A stretch of 64,000 nucleotides of DNA from Holophagaceae bacterium (GCA_016720465.1 JADKKO010000001.1:1-64000); one strand, 5' to 3'. Positions 9,850 through 19,114 are shown, counted from the stretch's first letter. Program-made: numbers and translations. Notes: generated by a model from the sequence alone, not told the origin.

Positions 9850-11201
9850 TCAGTCCGGCACGGGCAGACCGCTGGGAACCGAGGACGGGACTTCTCCGCT
9901 CTGGTCGAGCGCGCCGGGATCCGTCAGGGAGTGGAGGAACTCCACCAAGTCGCCGATTTCCGCCTCCGAAAGGGCCAGCGGCGCCGCCACGATGGGATCC
10001 AAGGTGTTGAACACTCCTGCCTGGATGATGTCCTGATTTCGCACCTGGCTGGCGAAGCGGGAGGGCAGTTGATTCGGATCGTAGGTCTGGAGCGACTGCC
10101 TTGGATTGAGATGATGCCTGACCACGGCTTTGAGGGAGGCATAACCTCCGGCGTGGGTCCAGGGACCGGTCAGGGCTACGTTCCGCAATGGGGGAGTGCG
10201 GAATTTGAAACGGTCCGGGGCCAGGCCCTGTTTCGCGCCCCCGGCCATAGTCCAGGGGGGACTCCGCCCCCTTGCCGGGGCCGACCTGGGGCATCGCGAG
10301 GTTGTGGAATTTCAGGTCGGTCATCGAGGGGCCCGAGTGGCATTCAGAACAGAGCGCTTTTCCATAGAACAACGCCGCGCCGCGTTTTTGGGCCGCGGAG
10401 AGGGTGGTGGAATCCCCGGCCACATAGCGGTCGAACGGGCTATCCGCCATTGCCCAGACGCTGGCTTCGAAAGCTCCGATGGCGTTGGAAGCATGTTGGA
10501 ATCCCCACTGGGCTTGGGGCACAGCCGGATAGGCGGCCGAGAACAGCCGCACATATTCCGGTATGGCCATCAGACGCGCCATCAGGCCATTCCAGATCCC
10601 GGAGAAATCGCTGTCGGCCAGGGCCGCCAGTTCGTTGGGCTGGCCGTCCACCCGGGTCTCTCCCGCGCTGCCCCGCATCTCGTCGCGGGAAGTGACCGGG
10701 AACATCGCCTGGGCTGCCAGCGCATTTTCCAGTCCCGGCAGAAGCTTTGGGCCCGCCGGCGTGGTCAAACCGGGTTTGGGCGGTGCCGCTGACCCGGCCA
10801 TCCCAGAAGAGGACGTTGAAATCGCCGGCGCCGCGGTTGAACACCTCGGGCGCATTACGGGGAATGAAATTCCGGCCGGGTCCATTTTCCCGGTTCGCCC
10901 CCAGCCCGGCGCCGCCGGTGCCGATGGAGACGCTGAGCGCGTCCGCGGTGTGCGCGGCCGGGTGATGGCAAGTGGCGCAGGAGATGTCCATGTTGCCGCT
11001 CAGGATCTTGTCGAACATCAGGGCCTTCCCCAAAGCGACTTTTTGCGGAGCCTGGGCGGGCGTCTGGAGGGCCCGGACCCCGGCCTTCTCCAGCTTGGAG
11101 CGGAGCAGCCCATCCTCGGAGGCGCGGTCTTCCTGGCGGCCGCCGCAGGCTGACAACAGGACCACGGAAAGCAGTGTAGGCAGCAGTAGGGATTTCTTCA
11201 T
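9850..11201 (-). CDS. Di-haem cytochrome c peroxidase/MauG-family lipoprotein (two frameshifts)
   Basis: ATG 11201, preceded by GAGG, opens a lipoprotein signal (MKKSLLLPTLLSVVLLSACGG) with lipobox LSAC. Two c-type haem sites are visible, CATCH and CSECH, separated by about 190 residues as in bacterial di-haem peroxidases, with GKALMFDKILSGNMDISC before the first and LRNVALTGPWTHAGGY plus a DLVEFLHSLTDPG tail after the second. The frame breaks near 10785 and at the five-C run 10238-10242; four C there would restore GRGAKQGLAPDRF. Family members reduce H2O2 with electrons from periplasmic cytochromes, or act MauG-like on proteins. Predicted location: outer leaflet of the inner membrane or inner leaflet of the outer membrane. 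Convergent with the acylase gene. Confidence 0.82.
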
Positions 11202-11454
11202 GAGTCCTCGCTCGAAGCGTGGGGATGGAAGGGCGCCTGGAACCGGCGTAGCGGTTGGTTTGCCTGGGGCCGAATGGGGGGAGATGCATCATTCTCAACC
11301 AGAACCGGACATTTGCCCAGGGTGGCGCCGGATGCAACGCTCCACCTGCGGCGCAGGCCATCCGAGCAGGCGGAACTTCGTTGCGAGGAGGCGTCCTGGC
11401 TGGCTGAAGCATCCTGGCGTCGCGCTGGGGGGCCGCGGATGCCCGCGAAAAGGC

Positions 11455-12352
11455 CTACAAGGAGGCGGGCTCCATGCGCTGCTCGCCTTCCCAGCGGTAG
11501 AAGCCCGAGCCGCTCTTGCGTCCCAGACGCCCCGCCGCCACGAGCTGTTTGAGCAACGAGGGCGCCTTGAACCGGGGTTCGCCGAGAGCGTCGAACATCA
11601 CATCCGCCACGTTTGCGATGGTGTCCAGCCCGATGAAGTCCGACAGATGCAGCGGGCCCATGGGGGTGGCCGCAGCCCAATTTCATGCCCGCGTCGATGT
11701 CGGCGGTGCTCGCGAGATGCTGCTCGCGGGAGCGGATGGCGTCCAGCAGGAAGGGCACCAGCAGGCGGTTGACGATGAAGCCCGGCGCATCCGGCGCCAG
11801 CACTGGGGTCTTGCCCACCCTCCGGACGAAGTCCTGGAGTGCTTCCACCGTGTCGGCGGAGCTGAGCACGGTCCGGATGATCTCCACCAGCGGCATGGCG
11901 GGCACGGGGTTGAAGAAATGCAGCCCCGCCGTGAACGGCTGGCGATCGGGCCCCAGGGCGGCGGCCAGCTCGGTGATGGAGATGGATGAGGTGTTCGAGC
12001 AGAGCAGGGTGGAAGGGGCCATGACGCGGTCCAGCTCGGCGAACATCTTCAGTTTCAGGGACAGGATTTCAGGCACCGCCTCGATGACCAGTTCGCAATC
12101 GCCCAGGGCGCTCCATTGCAGCGTGCCCTGGAGCTTCGCGCTGAAGACATCGGCCTCCTGCTGGCTGCGCTTGCCCTTCAGCACGGCCCGGTCCCACTGG
12201 TTCTGGATGCGGACCAGGCCGCGGTCCAGAGCAGGCTGGTCGACCTCTTTCACCACCACGCTGAAACCCGCTTCGGCCGCGATCTGCGCGATTCCTGCGC
12301 CCATGAGCCCGCATCCGACGATGCCCACCGTGTTGACCGAGCTCATGTCCAT
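11455..12352 (-). CDS. 3-hydroxyacyl-CoA (3-hydroxybutyryl-CoA) dehydrogenase (one frameshift)
   Basis: ATG 12352 follows a strong GGAGG. The N-terminal Rossmann fold is clear: VGIVGCGLMGAGIAQIAAEAG binds NAD. It is followed by LVIEAVPEILSLK, the catalytic-region SNTSSISITELA with Ser/Asn, and GLHFFNPVPAMPLVEII with the catalytic His, then PGFIVNRLLVPFLLDA. The frame breaks at the five-G run 11662-11666; four G would give GHPMGPLHLSDFIGLDT and continue to the normal C-terminus RKSGSGFYRWEG. At about 298 residues it matches stand-alone HBD-type enzymes, which oxidise L-3-hydroxyacyl-CoA to 3-ketoacyl-CoA in beta-oxidation, or reduce acetoacetyl-CoA in fermentation. Chain-length preference is not readable. 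No thiolase or crotonase lies alongside. Confidence 0.85.
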
Positions 12353-12526
12353 GGAGGCCTCCGGAATGAAAACAGCTTAGCTCCCCGCCCCGGGATTGCG
12401 GGAAACTCTGGGTCGTTGTTCTGGAATAACTCAGTCCTTTCATCCAATGGCACGACATAAGGATCCGTAACTCAACAACCAGAAAAGCATTGGTTGTTTC
12501 GTAACGGCTCCTAAGGTGGAGACCCC

Positions 12527-12952
12527 ATGATCATCGCGCAGCACACCCTTGAAACGACGGCCACACCCGAAAACATCTGGGCGCTATGGGCGGATGTGGC
12601 TCGCTACCCGGAGTGGGATGGCGGGACCGAATGGGCCAGGCTGGATGGTGGATTCAAGGCGGGTAACCACGGCGAACTGAAGCCGGTGGGCGGCCGGGCC
12701 GCAGCCTTCACCATCACCGAGATGGTGGAAGGGCGGTCCTTCTCCGACCTCATAGGGCTGCCCTTCGCTCGGCTGCGGTTCCACCACTCGATGGAACCGA
12801 CCGGCATGGGCGCCCGGCTGACCCACCGCATCGAGGTGGAAGGCCTTCTCGCCTGGATCTGGGCACGCAGGTTGGGACCGGCGTTCCGGACGGACCTTCC
12901 GGCCTCCATGCGGAAACTGGCGCGGCTGGCCGAGCGGCCCGAAGGCCGCTGA
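12527..12952 (+). CDS. SRPBCC (polyketide cyclase/START-like) family protein
   Basis: A complete 141-residue gene with GGTGGAGA just upstream of the ATG. It begins MIIAQHTLETTATPENIWAL and continues WADVARYPEWDGGTEWARL, the usual N-terminal strand and helix grip of the SRPBCC superfamily, then FTITEMVEGRSFSDLIGLPF and THRIEVEGLLAWIWARRLG. These small cytosolic proteins form a hydrophobic pocket used for ligand binding or cyclase/hydrolase activity; no catalytic residues can be assigned. It is divergent from the 3-hydroxyacyl-CoA dehydrogenase and convergent with the aldehyde dehydrogenase, so probably monocistronic. Confidence 0.75.
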   Translation: MIIAQHTLETTATPENIWALWADVARYPEWDGGTEWARLDGGFKAGNHGELKPVGGRAAAFTITEMVEGRSFSDLIGLPFARLRFHHSMEPTGMGARLTHRIEVEGLLAWIWARRLGPAFRTDLPASMRKLARLAERPEGR

Positions 12953-12992
12953 AACGCTGGAGCCAGCCGCCAGCGCTAGACCGGGAAGCCGA

Positions 12993-14601
12993 TCAGAGCG
13001 AGGCCCAATCCGTCGGTTCCGCGGCAGCAGCACCATAGTTGGTTTCGATCTGCGCGAGCTGCAGCTTGCCGCTGGCGTCGTCGTTCACGGCGTGCCACTT
13101 GGTGTAGGAGTCGATGACCCAGATGCCGCTTTCGCGGGTGCCGTTGCCGCTCCAGCCGTTGCCGCCGAAGGGCATGTGGGCTTCGGCGCCGGACGTGGTG
13201 TTGTTGATGGAGCTCATGCCGGCCTTGATCTCGCGCTTGAAGCGCTCCACCCAGTGGCGGTTCTCGGTGTAGAGCGAGCTGGACAGGCCGTAGGGCGTGC
13301 CGTTGGCGTAGTCCATGGCCTGGTCGAAGTCCTTCACGGTGGAGATGTTCACCGTGGGTCCGAAGACCTCGTTCTGGAACAGCCACATATCGGCGGTGAC
13401 GTTGTCCCACACGGTGGGCTGCATGTAGATGCCGTGGCTGATATCGCCCTTCACAACCGCGGTGCGGTTGGCGTCAGTCCATTGCGCGCCGCCGCTCAAG
13501 CGCTTGGCGCCCTTGTCCTTGGCACCCTCCGCCCAGTGCTCCTCGAAGCCCTTCGCGAAACGCGCATTGATCATGGGGCCGTAGGTCACTTCGGGGTGCG
13601 TGATGGGGTTGCCGATCTCGAGCTTGGCGAGGCCGTCCATGAAAGCCTGCTTGAATTCAACTGCGCAGGCCTCGTGCACGATGATGTTGGCGAGGCTGGT
13701 GCAGCGCTGGCCTGCGGTGCCGAAGGCTCCCCACAGCGCGCCGCGCACGGCGTTGTCCATGTCGCAGTCCGGCATGATGATCATGGGATTCTTCCCGCCC
13801 AGCTCCAGGCTCGGGATCATCAGATTGCGCCCGCACATTTCGCCGATGGTTCGGCCCACCTGGGTCGAGCCCGTGAAACTGAATTTCTGGTAGTAGCCCT
13901 TGTCGATGCCCGCCAGGAAATGCTTCCCGCAGCCCGCGCGGCCCTTGCCGTTCACGGTGTTCACGACGCCATCGGGGACGCCCGCATCCTGCATGGCCTT
14001 CAGGAAGAGATACGCGATGGTGGGCGCGTCGTCGCTGGGCTTCCACACCACGGTGTTGCCGCAGAGGATCGCGGGGATGATCTTCCAGGAGGGCACGGCC
14101 ATGGGGGAAGTTGTTGGCGGCCAGGATGCCGCACACGCCGATGGGCCGGCGGTAGGTGTAGAGCTCCTTGTGAGCCATCTCGGAGGGCACGGTCTGGCCG
14201 TACAGCCGGCGGCCTTCGGAGGTGAAGAAGGTGCAAGTATCAATGGCCTCCTGCACTTCGCCCGCGGCCTCCCGCGGGGTCTTGCCGATCTCGCGGGTGA
14301 TGACGTGGGCCAGTTTATCCTTCTGGTCGGCGAGGATCTGGCCGATGCGCTGGATCACGGCGCCGCGGATCGGCGAGGGCGTGGCGGACCAGGTCTTGAA
14401 GGCCTTCGCGGCGGCCTTGGCGGCGTTCTCCACATCCTGTTCGCCGCTGTCCGGGAAGACACCCACGAGATCGCGGTCATCCACGGCGGAGCGGGATTCG
14501 ATGTGGCCGACCCCCTCGACCTCCTTGCCATTGATGTAGTTGAAGCCCTGGATCGTTTTTCCCGCGTGGGCTGCTTCGGGGGCGTTGGGTTTGAGAATCA
14601 T
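12993..14601 (-). CDS. NAD(P)-dependent aldehyde dehydrogenase (one frameshift near 14105)
   Basis: From ATG 14601 (MILKPNAPEAAHAGKTIQGF) the protein shows the standard ALDH order: GVCGILAANNFP, then WKIIPAILCGNTVVWKPS (NAD site), FTGSTQVGRTIGE, the general base in LELGGKNPMI, the catalytic thiol in TAGQRCTSLAN, and the C-terminal MPFGGNGWSGNGTRESG. The frame breaks in the five-G run 14103-14107; four would give NNFPMAVPSWKI. The restored protein is about 535 residues. The ending with NNTTSGAEAHMPFGGNG resembles ALDH7-like enzymes (aminoadipic or related semialdehyde dehydrogenases), but the substrate remains unproven. Cytosolic; convergent with the SRPBCC gene across only 40 bp. Confidence 0.88.
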
Positions 14602-14818
14602 GTGGGTCGCTCCATATCAAACCCTCAAGGATAACGCGGCCTTCCCAAGTTGTCCGAAATGGTTCCAGGACTCCCTCATAGGATTGGAGAACCGCCCTTC
14701 CACGGGTTAGTCTGGATGTCTAAGGGAGAGCGCAGGTGCGCCGCTTCCGGGAAGGCCAGCCCATCTCTGAAACTTCGTGATCCGATCCGGCATCAGGATC
14801 CCTCCCTGATCCGGAGCA

Positions 14819-15592
14819 ATGACACTGTCTGGAGTCAGATTGTCTGAAACATTTTCGCTGCCCACGGTCCTCGTCACCTATGTCGCGCTGCTCTTCGCCC
14901 TGAGCGTCCACGAGGCCTCCCACGCCACCATGGCCTACTACCTGGGGGACGATACCGCCAAGCGGATGGGCCGGATGACCTTGAATCCGATCGCCCACAT
15001 GGACCTTCTTGGCACCCTCATCCTTCCGCTGTTGGGTATGCTCACGGGCTGGCGGGTGCTGGGCTGGGCCAAGCCCGTTCCTGTCGACCCCAGGAACCTG
15101 ACACGCCACATGCGGGCCAGGGTGGGCATGGCCGCAGTCGCGGCCGCCGGGCCTCTGTCCAACTTATTGCAGTCCCTCATCTTCATCCCGATTCTCGCGA
15201 TCCTGATCCGGAACCTTCCCGGTGCGGTCGAGGCAGAGCGCATGAAGATATTCCAGGCGGCCATGTTCCTGCCCGTGGATGCCTTCACCGGTGGCAGCCT
15301 CAGCAATCTTCAGGTGTTCGGCCTGACCCTCCTGGGCCGCCTCGTGATCATCAACGTGGCTTTGGCCCTCTTCAACCTGCTGCCGGTCGGACCCCTGGAT
15401 GGTTCCAACATCATCCGCGGGTTTCTGCCGGTGGAGTGGCTGTCCAAGTACGATCGGGCTCAGCCTGCCATCTCCATCGCCCTCCTGGTGATGTTCCTGT
15501 TCGGGTTCATCGGCATCATCCTGGGGCCGCTCTTCTTCCTGGCCGAAACCTTCTATCTGAATCCAACTGCCCGGTTTTTCCTCGGAGTTTGA
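14819..15592 (+). CDS. Site-2 protease family (M50) membrane metalloprotease
   Basis: Intact 257-residue multi-pass membrane protein. The zinc site HEASH is at about residues 31-35 within a first transmembrane helix; the third ligand lies in the LLPVGPLDGSNII motif in a late helix. Between them is NPIAHMDLLGTLILPLLGM, also typical of the compact group-III S2P/SpoIVFB-like family. These enzymes cleave substrates within the membrane; the target is unknown. The start could be the ATG at 14819 (GGAG only 2 nt away) or TTG 14840, which has a better spaced GGAG at 14831. A hairpin at about 14789-14814 (ATCAGG/CCTGAT with CCGG flanks) lies right before the ribosome site. It ends one base before trpS, suggesting a two-gene operon. 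Confidence 0.85.
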   Translation: MTLSGVRLSETFSLPTVLVTYVALLFALSVHEASHATMAYYLGDDTAKRMGRMTLNPIAHMDLLGTLILPLLGMLTGWRVLGWAKPVPVDPRNLTRHMRARVGMAAVAAAGPLSNLLQSLIFIPILAILIRNLPGAVEAERMKIFQAAMFLPVDAFTGGSLSNLQVFGLTLLGRLVIINVALALFNLLPVGPLDGSNIIRGFLPVEWLSKYDRAQPAISIALLVMFLFGFIGIILGPLFFLAETFYLNPTARFFLGV

Positions 15593-15593
15593 A

Positions 15594-16583
15594 ATGCAGC
15601 GTGTCCTCTCCGGAATCCAGCCTTCCGGCTCCCAGCACATCGGCCACCTGGTCGGCGCGCTCGACAATTTCGAGAAGCTCCAGCACGGCAACGAAGCCTT
15701 CTACATGATCGTGGACTGGCATGCGCTCACGTCGAAGTACGAAGCCGTCGAAGAGATCTGGCCTGCCACCGAAGAGCTCACCGCCTGCTTCCTGGCCACA
15801 GGGCTGGATCCGGATAAGGCGACGATCTTCATCCAAAGCCAGGTGAAGGAGCACGCGGAACTGCACCTGCTGTTGAGCATGATCACGCCCCTCTCCTGGT
15901 TGGAGCGCGTACCGACCTACAAGGAGAAATTGCAGAATTCCGTGGCCGATCTCAGCAGCTACGGGTTTCTGGGTTATCCCCTGCTCATGGCGGCGGACAT
16001 CATCCTCTACAAGGCCGACAAGGTGCCCGTGGGCGAGGATCAGCTCTTCCACATCGAGCTGGCGCGGGAGGTGCTGCGCCGCTTCAACTTCATGTACCGC
16101 AAGGAGGTCTTCCCAGAGCCCGCCGCCGTGCTCACCCAGACCCCCAAGGTGCCGGGCCTCGATGGCCGCAAGATGTCCAAGAGCTACGCCAATTGCATCT
16201 ACCTGCGGGACACCGACGCCGAGATCCTGGAGAAGTGCACCCGCCAGATGGCCAGCGACCCTGCCCGGGTCAAGCGCACGGATCCAGGCAATCCGGAGGT
16301 CTGCCCGGTCTTCGAATTCCATAAGCTCTTCAGCGACGACGAGACGGTCCAGTTGGTCAACACAGAATGCCGCCGCGCAGGCATCGGCTGCTTTGATTGT
16401 AAAAAGAAGGTCGCCGAGGCCATGGTCCGCCGCATTGCCCCGGTGCGCGAAAAAATCGAAGACAACCTCTCCCGCAAGGACCACCTTCGCGACATCCTGC
16501 GCACCGGCAGCGCCAAGGCCCGCCTGGTGGCCCAGGGCACCATGGCCGAAGTGCGCGAAGCCATGCAGTTGCCCAGTCTGTGA
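15594..16583 (+). CDS. trpS: Tryptophanyl-tRNA synthetase
   Basis: Class I aminoacyl-tRNA synthetase charging tRNA-Trp with tryptophan in the cytosol. The 329-residue protein has the full family plan: MQRVLSGIQPSGSQHIGHL at the N-terminus with the HIGH-type motif, MITPLSWLERVPTYKEK in the tryptophan/tRNA dimer region, ADIILYKADKVPVGEDQ, and the KMSKSYAN catalytic loop at about residue 190. The helical C-terminal tRNA-binding part ends at a TGA in 16581-16583. Starts one base after the M50 protease stop, so translation is likely coupled. No frame disruption. Confidence 0.96.
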   Translation: MQRVLSGIQPSGSQHIGHLVGALDNFEKLQHGNEAFYMIVDWHALTSKYEAVEEIWPATEELTACFLATGLDPDKATIFIQSQVKEHAELHLLLSMITPLSWLERVPTYKEKLQNSVADLSSYGFLGYPLLMAADIILYKADKVPVGEDQLFHIELAREVLRRFNFMYRKEVFPEPAAVLTQTPKVPGLDGRKMSKSYANCIYLRDTDAEILEKCTRQMASDPARVKRTDPGNPEVCPVFEFHKLFSDDETVQLVNTECRRAGIGCFDCKKKVAEAMVRRIAPVREKIEDNLSRKDHLRDILRTGSAKARLVAQGTMAEVREAMQLPSL

Positions 16584-16605
16584 CCCCCCGCGATGAATCT
16601 TCACC

Positions 16606-16633
16606 TTGCGGATATTCCCCCCATTGCTACACT
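16606..16633 (+). promoter_or_regulatory. Putative sigma-70-type promoter of tRNA-Lys
   Basis: TTGCGG at 16606-16611 and TACACT at 16628-16633 are separated by 16 bp, and the -10 box ends 8 bp before the tRNA 5' end. This is in the right place for a dedicated promoter of the tRNA gene, just after the trpS stop. Confidence 0.45.
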
Positions 16634-16641
16634 GGAGCGTC

Positions 16642-16718
16642 GGTTCCTTAGCTCAGTTGGTTAGAGCAGCTGACTCTTAATCAGCGGGTCCAGGGTTCGA
16701 GTCCCTGAGGAACCACCA
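16642..16718 (+). tRNA. tRNA-Lys (anticodon CTT)
   Basis: A complete cloverleaf: acceptor GGTTCCT pairs with AGGAACC; D arm GCTCAGTTGGTTAGAGC; anticodon stem GCTGA/TCAGC around the loop CTCTTAA, giving anticodon CTT (Lys, AAG codons); T arm CCAGG/CCTGG-type with GTTCGAGTC. Discriminator A and a genome-encoded CCA at 16716-16718. The 3' end is part of the following terminator palindrome. Confidence 0.95.
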
Positions 16719-16769
16719 CCAACCAAAAGGGCCACCCAAAAAGGGTGGCCCTTTTGGTTGGTGGTGGTT
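16711..16769 (+). terminator. 27-bp perfect hairpin overlapping the tRNA 3' end
   Basis: Left arm 16711-16737 and right arm 16743-16769 are perfectly complementary over 27 bp with a 5-nt A loop. The left arm begins with AACCACCA, which is the last four acceptor bases, discriminator and CCA of tRNA-Lys. The core GGGCCACCC/GGGTGGCCC is followed by CTTTT within the right arm, so it can act as an intrinsic terminator, but its stem competes with the tRNA acceptor stem. Confidence 0.75.
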
Positions 16770-17366
16770 ACGGATGGCGCGCAGGTAGCGGTAGGCGTAG
16801 GGCGCGTGAGCGCCCGCAGCCGGTTCCGCGAAGCGGAAACCGCGTGCGCAGCCAGCCGCGTGCAAGCTATGGGACGAAACCACCAATGTTTCGAAGTTCC
16901 TGCCCACCCAGGAACTCGGCCCCAAGGGCGGCTCTTTTTGTTGGTGGTTACAGTTGACTCGGGCCGCGGGCCCTCGCCCTTCGGGCGGCAATCGGCTGCG
17001 CCGATTCCGTCCTATCCTCCCTCCGCTGCGCCTCGGTCGGATGGTGGCGTGCAGGTCGCAGTAGGGCTGGATTGGCGGCAGGCGGGTTCCGAAACGGGGC
17101 GCTATCGGCCGGGTGCCACCCTGCTCATTACCTTCTCACTCCGTTTCGTTCCGGTGTCCATCTCCTTTGCCATCGGCGCCTCCGGATCCAGCTCCCTGGC
17201 GGCCATTTGGGGGTGTTTGAATTTCCCATCAACCCGATTGACAGCGGGGTGCGAAAGGAGCAAGCTCACTGCGCTTTCCAGCGCATTGACCGTGCGGACC
17301 CTCCCGGGTGGCCTTGTCCAACTGGCTTGGATCCGGTTTTCTCCTTCCTTTCCTCGCGGAGGCTTT
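16770..17366. other. 597-bp non-coding stretch rich in palindromes
   Basis: No convincing gene. It contains short GC hairpins: GGGCGC/GCGCCC near 16800, CGGTTCCGC/GCGGAAACCG near 16820-16842, GTTCCTG/CAGGAAC at 16896-16915, GGGCCGCGGGCCC near 16961, CGCCC/GGGCG near 16976 and AATCGGCTGCGCCGATT near 16989. A CCACCAA/TTGGTGG pair at 16881-16947 encloses one of them and is followed by TTTTTG. A degenerate direct repeat (CGGATGG..GCAGGT.GC.GTAGG) occurs at 16771-16796 and again at about 17038-17065. The frame of the next gene stays open through here, but without protein-like composition. Confidence 0.6.
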
Positions 17367-17957
17367 ATGCCTGACCGGTCCCTCTTCTCACGCCTTTATT
17401 CCGGCCCGGCCGAATGGCTGATCATCGTCGGACTTGCGCTCACGCTGTTCACGCACATCATCCCGAGCTTCAAGGATGGCGCGGTGGAGAGCGCCCGGGT
17501 CCGGGTCGAGACGGCCGAGGAATTGATGCGCCTCGACATGAAGATGTTCGAACGCGACCAGGAGGCGGAGCGGCGGAAGCTGAGTGCCGATGCGGCCATC
17601 ACTCCGGAGGACCGGCAGAAGCAAGAGCAGGTCCTGAGGGACGCGGCGGACCGGATGCGCAAGGACCTGGAGCAGAAGAACGACACGATGGTGCTCCAGC
17701 GGGACTACCTGCGGGCGAAGGCCTCCGCGGCCGGCAGCCGGATCCATCTTCTGTTCGGGTGGGTCGGAAGGCTCATGCTGCTGGCGGGGCTACTGGCCAT
17801 CACGTTCATGAGCGAAGGCGCCAAGCAGAAGATCGTGCTGGTGGTCCTGCTGGTGGTCCTCTTCAGTTCGCTGGCCGGCGCGAACCTGAGCATTCTCGGA
17901 GCGGGCCAGTTCGGGGACTCGTCCGACATGGTCCGCCAGTTGAAATTGAACCGGTGA
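17367..17957 (+). CDS. Membrane protein with central coiled coil, unknown function
   Basis: I do not recognise this family. The ATG at 17367 has GGAGG five bases upstream. The 196-residue product has one transmembrane helix near residues 15-32 (EWLIIVGLALTLFTHII), a charged helical segment of about 100 residues (ETAEELMRLDMKMFERDQEA, RKDLEQKNDTMVLQRDYLRA) and two further hydrophobic helices near 140-180 (GRLMLLAGLLAITFMS, IVLVVLLVVLFSSLAGANL). The arrangement suggests an inner-membrane protein with a cytoplasmic or periplasmic coiled coil that could oligomerise. It stands alone between the tRNA region and corA. Confidence 0.7.
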   Translation: MPDRSLFSRLYSGPAEWLIIVGLALTLFTHIIPSFKDGAVESARVRVETAEELMRLDMKMFERDQEAERRKLSADAAITPEDRQKQEQVLRDAADRMRKDLEQKNDTMVLQRDYLRAKASAAGSRIHLLFGWVGRLMLLAGLLAITFMSEGAKQKIVLVVLLVVLFSSLAGANLSILGAGQFGDSSDMVRQLKLNR

Positions 17958-18088
17958 GCGGGGGCCGCTGAGGCTTAACAGAGATATCCACATCGGGTTC
18001 CGGCGGGCCCGGCAAACCGCCCGCCGGTGGAAGGTCCGCCCCGGCGTGGCAGAATGGACCGAACCCACGCCATCGCCAGGATCGCCCC

Positions 18089-19084
18089 ATGTCCACCGTC
18101 ATCAACAGCGTCGCCTACCGCAACGGCAAACGCCTCGCCGATGTGCCCGTGCCGGAAATCAGCGAGGCGATCAAGGAACCCGGCACCTTCGTCTGGCTCG
18201 GCCTGCACGAATCGGATCCCTCCGTCCTGTCGGACATCCAGGAGGAATTCTCGCTGCACGACCTCGCCATCGAGGACGCGCGGAAGGCGCACCAGCGGTC
18301 CAAGATCGAGACCTACGGCGATTCGCTCTTCATCGTCATCAAGACGGCGCAGTTGAAATCCGGCAGCGCCGCAGGCCGGGAGGATTGCACCATCGAATTC
18401 GGCGAGACGCATTTTTTCGTCGGCCGGAATTTCCTGGTGTCGGTGCGGCACGGCAACGCCCAGGGTTACGCGGACCTGCGGAAGCGCTGCGAGGATAAAC
18501 CGGACATGCTGGCCAAAGGGCCCGCCTTCGCCCTGTACGCGCTGATGGACTTCATCGTCGACAACTACCAGCCGATCGTGGAGCGGCTGACCGAGGAGTT
18601 CGACGCGCTGGAAGTGGATATTTTCCGGGGCCAGTTCGACCAGCTTTCGATCGAACGCCTGTACGAGCTCAAAATAAAATTGCTGCAGCTGCGCCAGGCG
18701 GTGCTGCCGGTGGAGGACATCTGCCTGCAATTGATGCGCCTGCATCCGGAGATCATCCACAAGGACCTGCGCGCCTATTTCCGGGACATCCACGACCACG
18801 TGGCCCGCACCATCGAAACGCTGGACAACCTGCGTGAAATGCTGACCACCGCCATGACCGTCAATCTGGCCCTGGTGACGGTGCGGCAGAACGAGGTCGT
18901 GAAACGCCTGGCGGGCTGGGGCGCGATCCTCGCGGTGCCCACCGTGGTGTTCAGCCTCTACGGCATGAATTTCCACGAAATGCCCGAACTGAAATGGCAT
19001 TACGCCTATCCGGCGCTGTTGTTCTCCACGCTGGCCGTGTGCGGCGTGTTCTACCGGAAGCTGAAGAATTCCGGCTGGCTGTGA
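18089..19084 (+). CDS. corA: CorA-family Mg2+/Co2+ transporter
   Basis: Complete 331-residue protein with a cytoplasmic N-terminal funnel (about 1-240) containing FVWLGLHESDPSVLSDIQEE and LAIEDARKAHQRSKIETYG, a long stalk helix (HVARTIETLDNLREMLTT), and two C-terminal transmembrane helices. The first helix ends with the diagnostic YGMNF selectivity motif, followed by the acidic loop HEMPEL. CorA pentamers conduct Mg2+, and sometimes Co2+ or Ni2+, across the inner membrane down the electrochemical gradient. The short basic tail after the second helix (YRKLKNSGWL) also fits. Convergent with the S37 peptidase, 30 bp apart. Confidence 0.93.
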   Translation: MSTVINSVAYRNGKRLADVPVPEISEAIKEPGTFVWLGLHESDPSVLSDIQEEFSLHDLAIEDARKAHQRSKIETYGDSLFIVIKTAQLKSGSAAGREDCTIEFGETHFFVGRNFLVSVRHGNAQGYADLRKRCEDKPDMLAKGPAFALYALMDFIVDNYQPIVERLTEEFDALEVDIFRGQFDQLSIERLYELKIKLLQLRQAVLPVEDICLQLMRLHPEIIHKDLRAYFRDIHDHVARTIETLDNLREMLTTAMTVNLALVTVRQNEVVKRLAGWGAILAVPTVVFSLYGMNFHEMPELKWHYAYPALLFSTLAVCGVFYRKLKNSGWL

Positions 19085-19114
19085 CCCACGAGGACAAGGT
19101 CCGGGGCCGCCCGA

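Noticed and set aside
12953..12992. Terminator hairpin CGCTGG/CCAGCG between the SRPBCC and aldehyde dehydrogenase genes
   Set aside because: The stem is only 6 bp with a long loop and no T-run; too weak to call.
16758..17366. N-terminal extension of the coiled-coil membrane protein through the palindrome region
   Set aside because: The frame is open by chance; it has biased composition, and a strong GGAGG-ATG start exists at 17367.
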